From: Ovis canadensis
Taxonomy: Eukaryota; Chordata; Mammalia; Artiodactyla; Bovidae
Direction of reading: 5' to 3'
NCBI RefSeq assembly: GCF_042477335.2
Contig: NC_091249.1
Location: forward strand, 52,498,001 to 52,562,000
Length of the DNA stretch: 64,000 nucleotides
Positions 1-18,592 of this stretch are shown here, piece after piece (the first letter of the stretch is position 1; every line of letters begins with the position of its first letter). Made by a program: the position numbers and the translations under genes. Under the pieces are notes generated by a model that was not told the DNA's origin, ran no database searches, and worked only from the letters and a program-made list of their open reading frames with translations.

Positions 1-1930
1 CTCAAAACAGCAATTAGATGTCTCAAAGACAGCTCAAATTCAACATGCCTAAAACTGAATTTATGACTATTCCCTCCCTCCAACCTGTATAACCTATAAA
101 TGGCACGTGTTGTTTCTATAAATGGCACCAGTTCTGCATCAAAAACTTTAAAAGGCATCCTTCATACTTCTCCCTCAGTTAATCGATTACCAAGACTTAT
201 TTCTTCTAACATCTAAATAAGTCTCAAATTCATTTAATTTTCCCCACCTCTACTGATACCATCCTTTATGAGCCTTGCCTTCAATGACACTAGACTCCTG
301 AGTTTCCTTCTATAGTACACCTTATCTTTATCGTCCCTACAGGTTCATTTCTAACTAGCCATGAAATGCCAGTTTCCTCTAGATTGAGTCCTATCCTCTT
401 TCCTGCTCTCACTGTACCCTGAATCCACTCTACAGGTTAACTTAAACTCAAGCTTTTAGTGACAGAATCTTCACATTTAATGCTCAGTGTATATTATGAG
501 GGATGGAACTCTAAATCTACTAGACTATTTGACATCTTCACTTGAATAACTGGATCAACCAAAAGATGATTCAATTTAATTCATCTAAAACCATATTTAT
601 ACTAACTCCCAAATCTGATCTCCTAGCACCACTATCTCAGTGAATGATATCACTGTCCATCCCAGAATAGGCCACAAACCAAGCAAAGCATCCTTGACAA
701 CTCCATCTCTTCTCTCTTCCATATCTGATCCATCTCTAAGTCCTGCTGCTTTTATCTGCCAAATACCTCTGAAACTGGTTCCCTTTTTTCTAGCTCTGTC
801 ACCACTACCTACCCAAGTCATTCATGCATTCACTAACTGGAAGCTGACTTTAACCAAGCACTACTTTAGGTACTGAGGAGATGGGAAAGAAATAAACAAG
901 ACAATCCAGCATAAGGGAACTTACAATCCAGAGTAAGAGCAGATAATAAATAAATATGTACTATTTTACACTGAGGAGTACTCAGAGAAAATAAAGTATG
1001 GTGAAGGAAAAAAGAATGTGGAGGATAAAAGACCATGTTCAGATGAGCTGTTGACTAATTGATCAAGTGCCAACTGAGCAGAAACCTATATAGTACAAGG
1101 AAGTGAGTCATATGGACTCCTGTCTGCCAGGAAGAAAAATGGCCCAGGAGAGGAAAAAGCAAGTGCAGAGGCCCTGAGGTGCGAGCCTGTTTGGCCTGCC
1201 TGACAAACTACAAAGAGACCAGGGTGATGAGAGTTCTCCAACAAAGGGCAGAGAGGAAAGAGATGAAGGTGAAAGGGTAGCCAGAACCAGACCACAGAGG
1301 CCTCTGAGGGCCATGCTGGGGGCTTTATAGTGTGGTCTATGTGACAGAAGCCACAGGAGGCTTTGGGCATAAGAGTAAGATAACCTGATCTACATTTTAA
1401 ATAGACCATTCTAGCAGTTACAAAGAAAAAAGATGTTGGTGGCAGGAGGGGAGGGCAGGGGACAAGAACAAGACTAACTTAAACATATTAAACACACTTT
1501 CACCTTGTAAGGAATCCACTGTTTAAAACCACTGCATGCTCTTTCATTAGATTGCTGCTATATCCTCTACAGCAAGACCCCTACTCTCTGTGCAGATGCA
1601 GCCCCAACAGATCTCAGCAAGCTGAAGGCAGCCCACAAATGATTGCTCAGCTGACCATCTGGCCAGGTTCAATCTGCCCTGAATTCTTGCATAAATACAC
1701 AGAGGAAGAGAAAAAGACAAAGAAAAGCACTTTCTCATTGGAGGGAATTGTTTACCCAGATCATCACTGGGTTTTTAAATTTTTGAATTAAAGAATATTT
1801 TTACATTGGGTGTAAACCAAACTCATGAGATGTTCAAGTTGATTTAATCACATTATTCCTGTGTGTATATATATATATATATATATACACCACTGCATGC
1901 TATAGCAACAATCTAATGAGATTGCTCCCT
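1..1930. other. No gene seen; presumed intron of the KRAB gene with old repeat sequence
   Basis: No exon, RNA gene or zinc-finger coding sequence is visible on either strand. About 640-830 resembles an old LINE2-type 3' region with a drifted reading frame, and 860-1410 looks like another old mammal-wide repeat that I cannot name. By inference the stretch is intron of the minus-strand KRAB gene, whose last visible exon ends at 5178. Confidence 0.45.
1861..1889. repeat. Short GT/TA dinucleotide microsatellite
   Basis: A short GTGTG run is followed by about ten TA units and ends in TACAC. It lies just left of a BovB fragment. Confidence 0.75.
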
Positions 1931-2445
1931 GAAAGGAAAGCTATGACAAATCTAGACAGTGTATTAAAAAAGAGATATCTTTCTCCAAAAGAGCCCATAT
2001 AGTCAAAGCTACAGTTTTTCCAGTAGTCATGTATGGATGTGAGTTGGATCATAAAGAAGGCTGAGTGCCAAAGAATTGGTGCTTTTGAACTGTGGTGTTG
2101 GAGAAAACTCTTGAGAGTCCCTTGGACTGCAAGGAGATCAAACTAGTCAATCCTAAAGGAAATCAACCCTGAATATTCACTGGAAGGACCGATACTGAAA
2201 CTGAAGCTCCAATACTTTGGCCACCTGATGCAAAGAGCCGACTTAATGGAAAAGACCCTGATGCTGGAAAAGATTGAAGGCATAGGAGAAGGCGATGGTA
2301 GAGGATGAGATGGCTGGATGGCATCACTGACTCAATGGACATGAGTTTAAACAAACTCTAAGAGACAGTGGAGGACAGAGGAGCCTGGCATGCTGCAGAC
2401 CATGAAGTCAAAGAGTCAGATATGACTGAGTGGCTGAACCACTAT
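1931..2445 (+). mobile_element. BovB (RTE) LINE 3' fragment, diverged
   Basis: The sequence follows the BovB 3' region in plus orientation, from the stretch reading 'gaaagctatgacaaatctag' to a terminal part resembling 'agagtcagatatgactgag'. Numerous substitutions and small indels break the frame, so this is an older, 5'-truncated copy. Confidence 0.85.
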
Positions 2446-2690
2446 TATACACATATACACACATATAATATACATAATATTTCAGAAAACTGATTATAGA
2501 CTTTGGACTCACTTCTTAAGTAAGAGACTCAGATGAGATGTGTACCTTTTGAGCCATTCCCTCCTATCTCTCAATATAAAACATATGGATCCAGGGATGA
2601 CAGTTTGTTTTCCCTTTTTGTTTGTTTTTCCTATTTGTGAGTAGTTTTGAAGTGAAAATAATATTTTAAAAAACATATTTGGAGGCAACT

Positions 2691-2948
2691 AGAGATCCTA
2701 GGCGGAGAAGCACTCCAGTACTCTTGCCTGGAAAATCCCATGGGCAGAGGAGCCTGGTAGGCTGCAGTTCATGGGATCATGAAGAGTCGGACACGACTGA
2801 GCGACTTCACGTTCACTCTTCACTTTCATGCATTGGAGAAGGAAATAGCAACCCATTCCAGTGTTCTTGCCTGGAGAATCCCAGGGACGGGGGAGCCTGG
2901 TGGGCTGCCGTCTGTGGGGTCGCACAGTCAGACATGACTGAAGCGAAT

Positions 2949-3030
<82 letters not shown>

Positions 3031-3039
3031 GATCCTAGG
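2691..3039 (+). mobile_element. Bov-A2 SINE with target-site duplications and a long AGC tail
   Basis: Two tandem Bov-A monomers are each recognisable by 'cactccagt.cttgcctgga' and 'gactgag' blocks. The element is flanked by the 12-bp direct repeat AGAGATCCTAGG at 2691-2702 and 3028-3039, which marks the insertion exactly. The usual short AGC tail has expanded into a long microsatellite. Confidence 0.95.
2950..3029 (+). repeat. Perfect (AGC)n microsatellite, about 26 units
   Basis: About 79 bases of uninterrupted AGC triplets grow out of the tail of the Bov-A2 SINE. No gene covers it except presumed intron, so an accidental poly-Gln reading has no meaning. Its length and purity make it a likely polymorphic marker. 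Confidence 0.95.
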
Positions 3040-5177
3040 AGTCCTACCTTGGAAGCATAAGCTTTTCTGTCACTGGTTGTTTTCTGTCACAGGGTTGGTT
3101 TTTGGCTCTGGTCTAGTTAATAATCGAAGTGCTTCCAAGAACATCCAGGTCCTTAACCTGAGCTCACAAGGAAGTGAGTTCCTCTTGGAAGGAAACTGTT
3201 CCGAGGGTACTTTTGCCCAGGAAGGGGGTGATTCACCAGGGGTGCAGGAGGGACACAATACATGCCAGCACTCCCAGGACACCCCATCTGACTGCCACCT
3301 TTGACCAAAGACAGGAAGTTCATTGCATCAAGAGAAACGCACACACTGGTTGGCCCTGACATCTTTACTTCCTCCAGACACCCACTCAGAGTTTTCCTTC
3401 AACCTCCCAAACCTGAGAAGGACTCCAGATCTCTGCTATGTGGCCTTGGGGTCTCTGTGGACAGCTTTGGACTCTGGTCATACTCTCTATTAAGTTTAAT
3501 CCAACTAATACTTCACTCAGGAAGGGGAACTCCTCATGGATCAGAGTCTCCTGAGGTGAAGGGAAAGGGAACAATTCTTCCTTTTCTTCCTCTGATCTTT
3601 CATGCCAGACTCAGCTCACGCCTGACAGTGGGACCAATATCCTTCCTAACTCTCCACTGGTTCCTTGCTGCCTGAATTCTCTGTTTACTCTGTGGTGGTC
3701 TCCAGAAATTCCCACAAAATCAGTGTATTTCTCCCAAAAGATTCGTTTAAAAGATTTAAACAAAGACAAGTATGGTTTCCACCTCAGAAGATCTCACCTT
3801 GTATGATCTCACCTTAGGAAGAAAGTGTTCTAAAGGTGTGTGGGCTTTAGGGATGGATATAGCCTGTCCTGCAGTCCATCTGCTGGTGACTTCTCAGGCT
3901 CAATCACAGATTCTTCCCTCTTAACCCATCTCAGAAACACTGAGGTTTCCCGGGACTCTTGTCTACTCCTCTATTCCTTTACCTGCTCAGTTCAAGGCTG
4001 CAAATGCCACTTTCGCACTGACGCCTCCCTGACCTCCCTGTTCAGTTCCAACTCGTAAATTCTTCTACAGCTGTTTACCGGTAATCTGTACCTGTATTTT
4101 GCTCACATCTCAAATGAAACCCATCCCACACCAAACTTGTCCTATAGCGTTAAAAAAGGGGCCCCTATTTTTTTCCTTCTGAACCCACTGCATGTGCCTT
4201 CTAGGTAATGTCTTGCCTACATTATGCAATAATCTCCAGAAGGTTCCCACCTCTAGTTTTTCCTCACTTCAAATCTGAGCCCAACAATGTTTCTGAAATG
4301 ACCATTCTTATTAAATTCAAATTACAAAACAAGGACTTAATATATTCTCTGTGAAAATTTTAATTATATTACATGTAAATAAAGTCACTTTTCATCATGT
4401 CCATTCTCAATCCTAATCCAAATGGAACTAGTTACCAGGTTGGGTGTTCCCTGACTTTTCTCTCAGGACTTAAGACACTTAGTACGCATACAGACAAACA
4501 TACATGTAAGTTTCTCTAGACATAAATGGTGACATGTCATAATCATGCTCCCTAATTTGCTTTTTAGTCCCTTACATGCCTTGGAGCTCTGCCTCCACCA
4601 GAGCTCGCTCTTTATGACTGTGGTGTTATCTCAGTGTAGATGCGCTCAGCATCTTTAGGTATGATTTTACCAGAGGTTATCTATAGTGTCTCAGACTGAG
4701 GCCATTTTTTCTAGAATACCAAGGACCATATAATTTTTTGGTTTAAAATCCTTGAATTTTTTCCAGTCAACCATGGACAGCTCCCATCCCTAAGACCTGA
4801 ACCAAAGCGCTTCATAGTGTGGCCCCCACCTGGCTTTCTAATCTATTTCCTTCCTCATATCTTTCTTTTCCCATGACCCTGGGTTTCAGTCAGAATGATT
4901 CTGCTGCAGTTCCTTCAATACTCTAAGCTTGCTGAATGAATACTTGAAAATGCAGCTCTCCTTTGAAACACTAGGAAAGAATAAGAAAAAAGATCCTGAG
5001 AGATTCACCTGTGAAGTATCAGAGAAAAAAGAGGAAGCTTGCAAATGGGGGCCTTAGCATCCCTTCTCTACTTCTTGGGCACTGGGAAGCCAGAAAAACT
5101 TCCCTAACCATCTTCTTCAAGTCACACACCCACTCATTTACCAGACTGCTGCCTGCAGAGAATCCCCACTCACTCAC
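3040..5177. other. No gene seen; intron with faint LINE2-like stretches
   Basis: This lies just downstream, in the minus sense, of the KRAB-B-type exon and is inferred to be its following intron. Parts near 3850-4040 and 4740-4930 have the look of decayed LINE2. No zinc-finger motif (C-x2-C...H-x3-H) is present in any frame. Confidence 0.4.
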
Positions 5178-12640
<7,463 letters not shown>

Positions 12641-12649
12641 CTATACCCC

Positions 12650-12665
12650 TCTGGGAAATGTAGTT
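12650..12665 (-). promoter_or_regulatory. ZNF143/THAP11-type (SBS) promoter motif 1
   Basis: The minus strand reads AACTACATTTCCCAGA, close to the known ACTACAATTCCCAG consensus. It lies in the CpG island, about 200 bp upstream of the exon 1 donor and in the orientation of the gene. Confidence 0.65.
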
Positions 12666-12682
12666 CACGCGAGAACCCAAGG

Positions 12683-12700
12683 ATTCTGGGACGTGTAGTT
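12683..12700 (-). promoter_or_regulatory. ZNF143/THAP11-type (SBS) promoter motif 2
   Basis: The minus strand reads AACTACACGTCCCAGAAT, a second match in the same orientation 33 bp from the first. Paired sites of this kind are typical of broadly expressed CpG promoters. Confidence 0.65.
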
Positions 12701-12790
12701 CTCTGCGCTTGTCTGCGAGGAGAGAGCTCCTTGAGCTCCTCACTCGCCCAAACCCAGACCCTTGTTTGTCGTCGCTGACTTGTTTGTTGT

Positions 12791-13222
12791 GGGCTGCTGA
12801 CTCCTGGGTTCCCAGTTCTTCCGGGAGGAAACGGACGTTCATCGAGGACAGTATCTTGTAGCCCTGCAACTGTGTAAATGATAGTCAGGTCAAGTAGATC
12901 ACCGTCAAGAACAAACCTATTTCCCCTAAGGTCTTTCAACAAAATTAGCTGTAAGGGAATTAATGTCTAGGCTACACTTTCCATTGTTTTCCTGAGTAAG
13001 GAAGGTCCTCTTCTCTTTTACTTCTCTTCAAATAGCCCTCTTCCCAGTCACCAGAGGACTCTTAAAATTATGCAGTGCCCAGTGGTGTTAAACTCTGGAG
13101 TACCACAGTCTAGGAATACTGAAATGAATCTTTTCTAGGAAGACTTGTTCCCTGATTACTGAAAGACCCTACATATGAGGCTTCCCTGACCTCAGTCATG
13201 TTTCTCTTAAAAATGGGGTTTA
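12791..13222. other. No gene seen
   Basis: Unique-looking sequence between the CpG island and the first nested SINE. No repeat or coding feature recognised. Confidence 0.35.
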
Positions 13223-14336
13223 CAGGCCCTAAGCGGGAGAAGGTGATGGCACCCCACTCCAGTACTCTTGCCTGGAAAATCCCATGTACAGAGGAGTTTT
13301 GGGAGCCGTATTAGGCATTACTGACAAAATGGAGGCACGGCCCTAACCCCATCTTATCTCGCAGGCACCGACGGCCTCGGGATGAAGGAGATAGGCCTTG
13401 TGATTCTGACTTGTTCTTTCTTTTCTTTGGTTGAGTTGGCTGGAAAGAATGTTAAGGTGCTTGAGAGAAGCATGAGAAAGCACAAAACCTTCTGCAATTG
13501 TGCCCAGAAAATAATCTATAAATTAACCACTGACATTTGTTCAAGGATCTTTACAAAGAATGTTCTAGGATGAGCATGTAGGCCGCAGCTTGAGGCCATG
13601 GGAAGGATTGTTTTCTGAGACCTGTTTGTGAGGGAAATTATGGCAAAAGAAGTTTGCTGAGTTTAGGGTTTTAGGAATAATTAAGAAAAGCTAGAAGCCT
13701 TTTTAAGAGATAGTGATCTTAAGATGCTAGGGGCAAACAGGATTTAGAAAGATAATAAATAAACTGAGGAATGTGGCATGAGTTACAATGTAATCACAAG
13801 TTAAGTATAGGACACATAAGAGAAAGTAGATAATAGTAAAGCTGATTCTGAGAGAATCGCTGAAGCAGGAACTCTGTTTGAAGGACAACAGTGATTTCTG
13901 GAGACAGTAAAACTGGATGGGGGAGACTGAAAATGTCAAGCCTCTGACCTAATGCTTTTGTCAAAGTATAAAAGAGAACCTGAAGCTTGAAATAAACATG
14001 TAGTTCCATACTATGAGTCAGAGGCTACATCATTGTCCGCCAACACTGCTCACCCTTTCAGGCTGATTCCCTGGCTGCTGGAGCTGGACTCTGGCAGAGG
14101 AGCCTAGTAAACTGCAGTCCATGGGGTTGCTAAGAGTTGGACACAACTGAGCGGCTTCACTTTCACTTTTCACTTTCATGCATTGGAGAAGGAAATGGCA
14201 ACCCACTCCAGTGTTCTTGCCTGGAGAATCCCAGGGATGGGGGAGCCTGGTGGGCTGCCATCTATGGGGTAACACAGTGTTGGACACGACTGAAGTGACT
14301 TAGCAGCAGCAGCAGCAGCAGCAGCAGGCCCTAAGC
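13223..14336 (+). mobile_element. Bov-A2 SINE split by an ERV LTR
   Basis: The SINE halves are 13235-13296 and 14097-14324. The outer target-site duplication CAGGCCCTAAGC is present at 13223-13234 and 14325-14336. The first monomer is interrupted at 'cagaggag', where the LTR 13297-14096 sits, and resumes at 'cctagtaaactgcag'. The tail is a short AGC run. Confidence 0.92.
13297..14096 (+). mobile_element. Solo LTR of a class II (betaretrovirus-like) endogenous retrovirus
   Basis: An 800-bp block is bounded by the 6-bp target repeat GAGGAG (13291-13296 and 14097-14102), the duplication length typical of class II elements. It ends in CA; the start reads TT where TG is expected, probably a point change. 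It holds a TATA box TATAAAAG at 13967-13974 and AATAAA at 13991-13996, close together as in other class II LTRs. There is no internal retroviral sequence, so it is a solo LTR left by recombination. It is younger than the SINE it interrupts. Confidence 0.85.
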
Positions 14337-14390
14337 AGCCTCTGGAACCAGATACTTCAACAATTTGCGAGTGGTGGTAATTTAATAGTG

Positions 14391-14740
14391 ACTTCTCATC
14401 TAGTCAGGGCTTCCCTGATAGCTCGGTTGGTAAAGAATCCGCCTGCAATTCAGGAGACCCTCGTTCAATTCCTAGGTCGGGAAGATCCACTAGAGAAGGG
14501 AATAGGCTACCCACTCCAGTATTCTTGGGCTTCTCTTGTGGGTCAGCTGGTAAAGAATCCGCCTGCAATGTGGGAAACCTGGGTTTGATCCCCAGGTTGG
14601 GAAGATCCCCTGGAGAAGGGAAAGGATACCCATTCTGGTATTCTGGCCTGGAGAATTCCATGGACTGTATAGTCCATGGGGTCACAAAGAGTTGGACACG
14701 ATGGAGCAACTTTCACTTCACTTCACTTCTCATCTAGTCA
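14391..14740 (+). mobile_element. Bov-tA SINE with two tRNA-derived units
   Basis: Two consecutive tRNA-related heads are visible (each with 'tggtaaagaatccgcctgca'), followed by one Bov-A body. The 16-bp target-site duplication ACTTCTCATCTAGTCA at 14391-14406 and 14725-14740 encloses both. It therefore moved as a dimer in one event. Confidence 0.93.
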
Positions 14741-15064
14741 ACAAACCGTTGAATAATGCACTGCTTTTGAGAAAGAGTGTATGGTGAGACCAAAGCAATG
14801 AGGGCTCTGATAAAGACAATACTGAATGCTTTAAATGGCACATACCCACTTGTTTTTTTAAAGCAAGCATTGTTCTTTTGCAAGAGATGATGTGAAAAAT
14901 ACTTCTAAATGGATGCCAACCAGAGAGCCATAATGAGCTTATTCATTGATGTCAACTTTGTCTTCAGCTCTGCTCAATATTCATCTACAGGAGATGATGT
15001 TAAATGTCAGACCTGTCTTTTTTTTTATAACACCCAGCAAGCTGTAATTCAGTTGTGACACAGT

Positions 15065-15990
15065 TTACCTGGAGATTCCATGGAGAGAGGAGCCTGGAAG
15101 GTTACAGTCCATGGGGTCAAAAAGAGTCTGTAGAGTACATCATGAGAAATGCTGGGCTGGATGAAGCATAAACTGGAATCAAGATTGCTGGGAGAAATAT
15201 CAATAACCCCAGATACACTGAGGTTATGATGCTATGCTAATGGCAGAAAGTGAAGAGGAACTAAAGAGCCTCTTGATGAAAGTGGGAGAGTGAAAAAGAT
15301 GGCTTAAAACTCAGCATTCAAAAAACTAAGATCATGATATCCAGTGCCATCACTCCATGGCAAATAGATGGAGAAACAATGAAAACACTGACAGACTTTA
15401 TATTCTTGGGCTCCAAAATCACTGCAGATGCTGACTACAGCCATGAAATTAAAAGACACTTGCTCCTTGGTAGAAAAGCTAGGACCAACCTAGACAGCAT
15501 ATTAAAAAGCAGAGACATTACTTTGCCAATGAAAGTCCATCCAGTCAAAGCTATCATTTTTCCAGTAGGCATGTATGGGTGTGAGAGTTGGACTATAAAG
15601 AAAGCTGAGCACCGAAGAATTAATGTTTTTGAACTGTGGTGTTGGAGAAGACTCTTGAGAGGCACTTGGACTGCAAAGAGAACAAACCAGTCAATCTTAA
15701 AGGAAATCAGTCCTGAATATTCACTGGAAGGACTGATGCTGAAGCTGAAACTCCAGTACTTTGGCCACCTGATGTGAAGAACTGACTCCTTGGAAAAGAC
15801 CCTGATGCTGGGAAAGACTGAAGGCAGGAGGAGAAGGGGACAACAGAGGATGAGATGATTGGATGGCATCACTGACTCGATGGACCTGGATTTGAGCAAG
15901 CTCTGGGAGCTGGTGATGTACAGGGAAGCCTGGAGTGCTGCAGTTCAGTCGCAAAGAGTGGGACACGACTGAGCGACTGAACTGAACTTA
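15065..15990 (+). mobile_element. BovB LINE 3' fragment with a Bov-A piece at its left
   Basis: From about 15130 the sequence follows BovB from the RT region (adjacent to the RYADD block, here damaged) to the 3' end 'gactgagcgactgaactgaa'. Bases 15065-15130 resemble a Bov-A body joined directly to it. Several stops and frameshifts make it non-functional. Confidence 0.88.
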
Positions 15991-16561
15991 CCAGGAGATG
16001 GCATCAGATGCCGCAAGTTAGGGCTTCAGTCCCACAATACTGTCCCACACTCCTAGGCCCACCCCCAATTCAGACACCAATCTCAAGTTTAGGTTGTTAT
16101 TTGTGGCTCCAACATACTGGCTATAAATCAGAAGTTTCTTCACCCCCTCCTCCAGATTGATTAATTTGCTAGAGTAGCTCACAGAATTTGGGAGAGCATT
16201 TTACTTACTAACCAGTTTATTAGAAAAGGGTGTTAATCAGTAACAGCCCGATGGGAGAGATTCATAGGGTGAGATATGGGGGAAGGATGCAGAGCTTTCT
16301 TGCTCTCTCTGAGGACCACCCTTCCAGCACCTCCACAGATTCACTCTCGGAACCCTAGTCATTTTGAAATTTTATAGAGCTTTCATTACATAGGCATGAT
16401 TGATCGAATCATTGGTCATGGTGATTGAACTCAATCTCCAGCCCCTCTTTCCTCCCCTGAGAATGGGGTGGGGCTACTTTCAACCCTCTAATAACGTTTT
16501 GGTCTCTGGCAGTTAGCCCCCATCCTTAGGTGTTTTCCAGAAATTACCTCATTAACAAAAG

Positions 16562-16775
16562 GTCTGCTGCTGCTTAGTTGCTCAGTTGTGTCTGACTCTT
16601 TACAACCCCATGGACTATAGCCCACCAGGCTCCTCTGTCCATGGGATTTTCCAGGCAAGAATACTGGAGAGGGTTACCATGTCTTTCTCTAGGGGATCTT
16701 CCCAACCCAGGGATCAAACCTGGGTCTCCCACATTGCAGGCAGATTCTTTATCATCTGAACCACCAGAGAAGCAC
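16562..16775 (-). mobile_element. Bov-tA SINE, minus orientation
   Basis: The reverse complement gives a tRNA-like head (gaatctgcctgcaatgtggg) and a Bov-A body, with the tail 'ctgctgctgcttagttgctc' at the left. The edges lack a clear target-site duplication. Confidence 0.88.
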
Positions 16776-17308
16776 CAGAATATAAGATCTGGTGTGGTCA
16801 AAAACGGGGTGTTATGAATATCAAAAGACACATTTATCACTCTTTGTAGTTGTTGTTTAGTCACTCAGTCGTGTCTGACTCTTTTCCACTCCATGGACTG
16901 CAGCACACCAGGCTCCCCTGTCATTCACTATCTCCCGAAGTTTGCTCAAACTCATGTCCATTGAGTCAGTGATGTCATCCAACCATTTCATCCTCTCTCA
17001 CCCCCTTCTCCTCCTGCCTTCAATCTTTCCCGGTATCATGGTCTTTTCCAATGAGCCGTCTCTTCACATTAGGTGGCCAAAGTATTGGAGCTTCAGCTTT
17101 AGCATCAGTCCTTCCAATGAATGTTCAGGGTTGATTTCCTGTAGGATTGACTAGTTTGATCTCCTTGCAGTCCAAGGGACTCTGAAAGGTCTTCTCCAAC
17201 ACCACTTTTAATTTCATGGCTGGAGTCACTGTCCAGAATTTGAGGAGTAGAAGGGACGTTTGCTCATCTCTGCAAGAACACCAAACTCTCAACTAGTTAC
17301 TGAACAAT

Positions 17309-17821
17309 TGTTAGTGAGTCCAAGCTCTCTCTGCTTGCTGCACGACAGGCCAGTGAATCTGAGAGAGGAGGTGTTGAGGCAAGGAAAATGACTTTAATTT
17401 AGGAGCTAACAGACTGAGAAGATGGCAAGCTAGCACCTCAAAATAACCATCTTACTGGGGTCTGGATACCAGGTTCCTTTATAGATCAGAGAGAAAGAAG
17501 CAATGAGGAACTAAAGTCAAAAGGCAGAATAGAGAGGGAGAGGCAGTGGGCAAGTAAAGTGAAAGGGTCTTCAGTCTTTCAAAACATCTCCAAGGGAATG
17601 TCCAGCCTTTGGAAGCGGTGTGTTAATCTCTTCTATTCACAGGTGGTCAGGGACAAACTATCTCCAGGAGCCGAACGAAGGCACTTTAGTTTACAGTCAA
17701 GCAGAGAGGCTGGGACCTCCAGGCAAGCCATTGAGTATGACTATAATAATAAAAGCAGTGAAAAGCAAGTCAAAGAAACAGTTGCCAACATGGAGTCAGA
17801 ATTGGCTTCCTCCCTGCAACA
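17309..17821 (-). mobile_element. Solo LTR, family B copy 1 (class I-like ERV)
   Basis: In the minus sense the LTR begins TGTTGCAGGGAGGAAGCC and ends ACTCACTAACA, 513 bp. Flanks CAAT (17305-17308) and CAAC (17822-17825) fit a 4-bp target duplication with one change. It is similar along its length to the plus-strand copy at 53195-53702. It carries a TATA-like CTATAAAGG in the middle. No internal retroviral sequence is present. Confidence 0.8.
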
Positions 17822-17972
17822 CAACTGGAGAAGGGAATGGCAACCCACTCCAGTGTTCTTACCTGGAGAATCCCAGGGATTGGGGAGCCTGGTGGGCTGC
17901 TGTCTATGGGGTCGCACAGAGTTGGACACGACTGAAGCGACTTAGCAGGAGCAGTAGCAGCTGCAACACAAC
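17814..17972 (+). mobile_element. Single-monomer Bov-A SINE inside the LTR edge
   Basis: One Bov-A monomer with an AGCAG-type tail is flanked by the 12-bp repeat CTGCAACACAAC at 17814-17825 and 17961-17972. It landed at the very 5' end of LTR copy 1. Confidence 0.92.
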
Positions 17973-18551
17973 CATTGACAGGAGGATGTTGGAAGACACT
18001 GGAAAAAAGACACTCCTTTGTCTAAGGATAAAGGAGAAGCTGAAGTGAGACTGTAGGAAGGGCACAGTCCTGTTAAAATCAAACCTCATACCTTCCAGAG
18101 ACTCTTGGAGGCACAAACAAAACCTTATGCACACCAGGATCCAGGAAAAGGAGAGGTGACCCCCACAAGAAATTGAACCAGACCTGCCTGTGAATGTTTG
18201 AGGGTCTCCTTCGGAGGCATGGGTCAGCAGTGGCCTACTGTGGGGACAGAGACACTGACAGCAGCAGTCCTGGAAGGTGTGGTGTTGTGGCATAACTCCT
18301 CTTGGAGGAGGTCGTCATTAGCCCTACCATAGAGCTGCCAGGCAGATGATCCACAAACTGGAGAACAGTTACACCAAAGAGGTTCTTGCACTGCTGGTAA
18401 AGGTCTAGGCCCCACAACAGACTTCCCAATCTGGGGATCTGGGAAAGAAACTGGAAATCCCCAGGGACTCTGACTTTGAAGGTCAGTGGAATTTGATTAT
18501 CACTCTTATCAGTTAGGAAATCCCAAGGGTTTTGGGAAACTGGAAGAAGAT

Positions 18552-18592
18552 CACACACACACACACATACACACACATATATATATACTTGT
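18552..18592. repeat. CA/TA dinucleotide microsatellite
   Basis: Runs of CA interrupted by TACA, then TATATATA. It lies inside ancient repeat copy 2. Confidence 0.85.

Larger units (their letters stand above)
16834..18507 (-). mobile_element. Internally deleted BovB LINE (5' UTR joined to 3' end) with target-site duplications
   Basis: The 11-bp repeat TTATCACTCTT at 16834-16844 and 18497-18507 bounds the insertion. In the minus sense, 18496-17973 and 17308-17235 match what I recall of the BovB 5' untranslated region. This is followed directly by BovB 3'-terminal sequence (about 17230-16846). The ORF region is missing. A solo LTR (17309-17821) and a Bov-A SINE are nested in the 5' part. Confidence 0.75.

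Noticed and set aside
2679-3038. Reading frame with a long poly-glutamine run
   Set aside because: It is a translation of a Bov-A2 SINE and its AGC microsatellite; no gene context.
18235-18576. 113-residue minus frame beginning with a Cys-Val run
   Set aside because: It is the translation of a CA repeat and BovB 5' UTR sequence.
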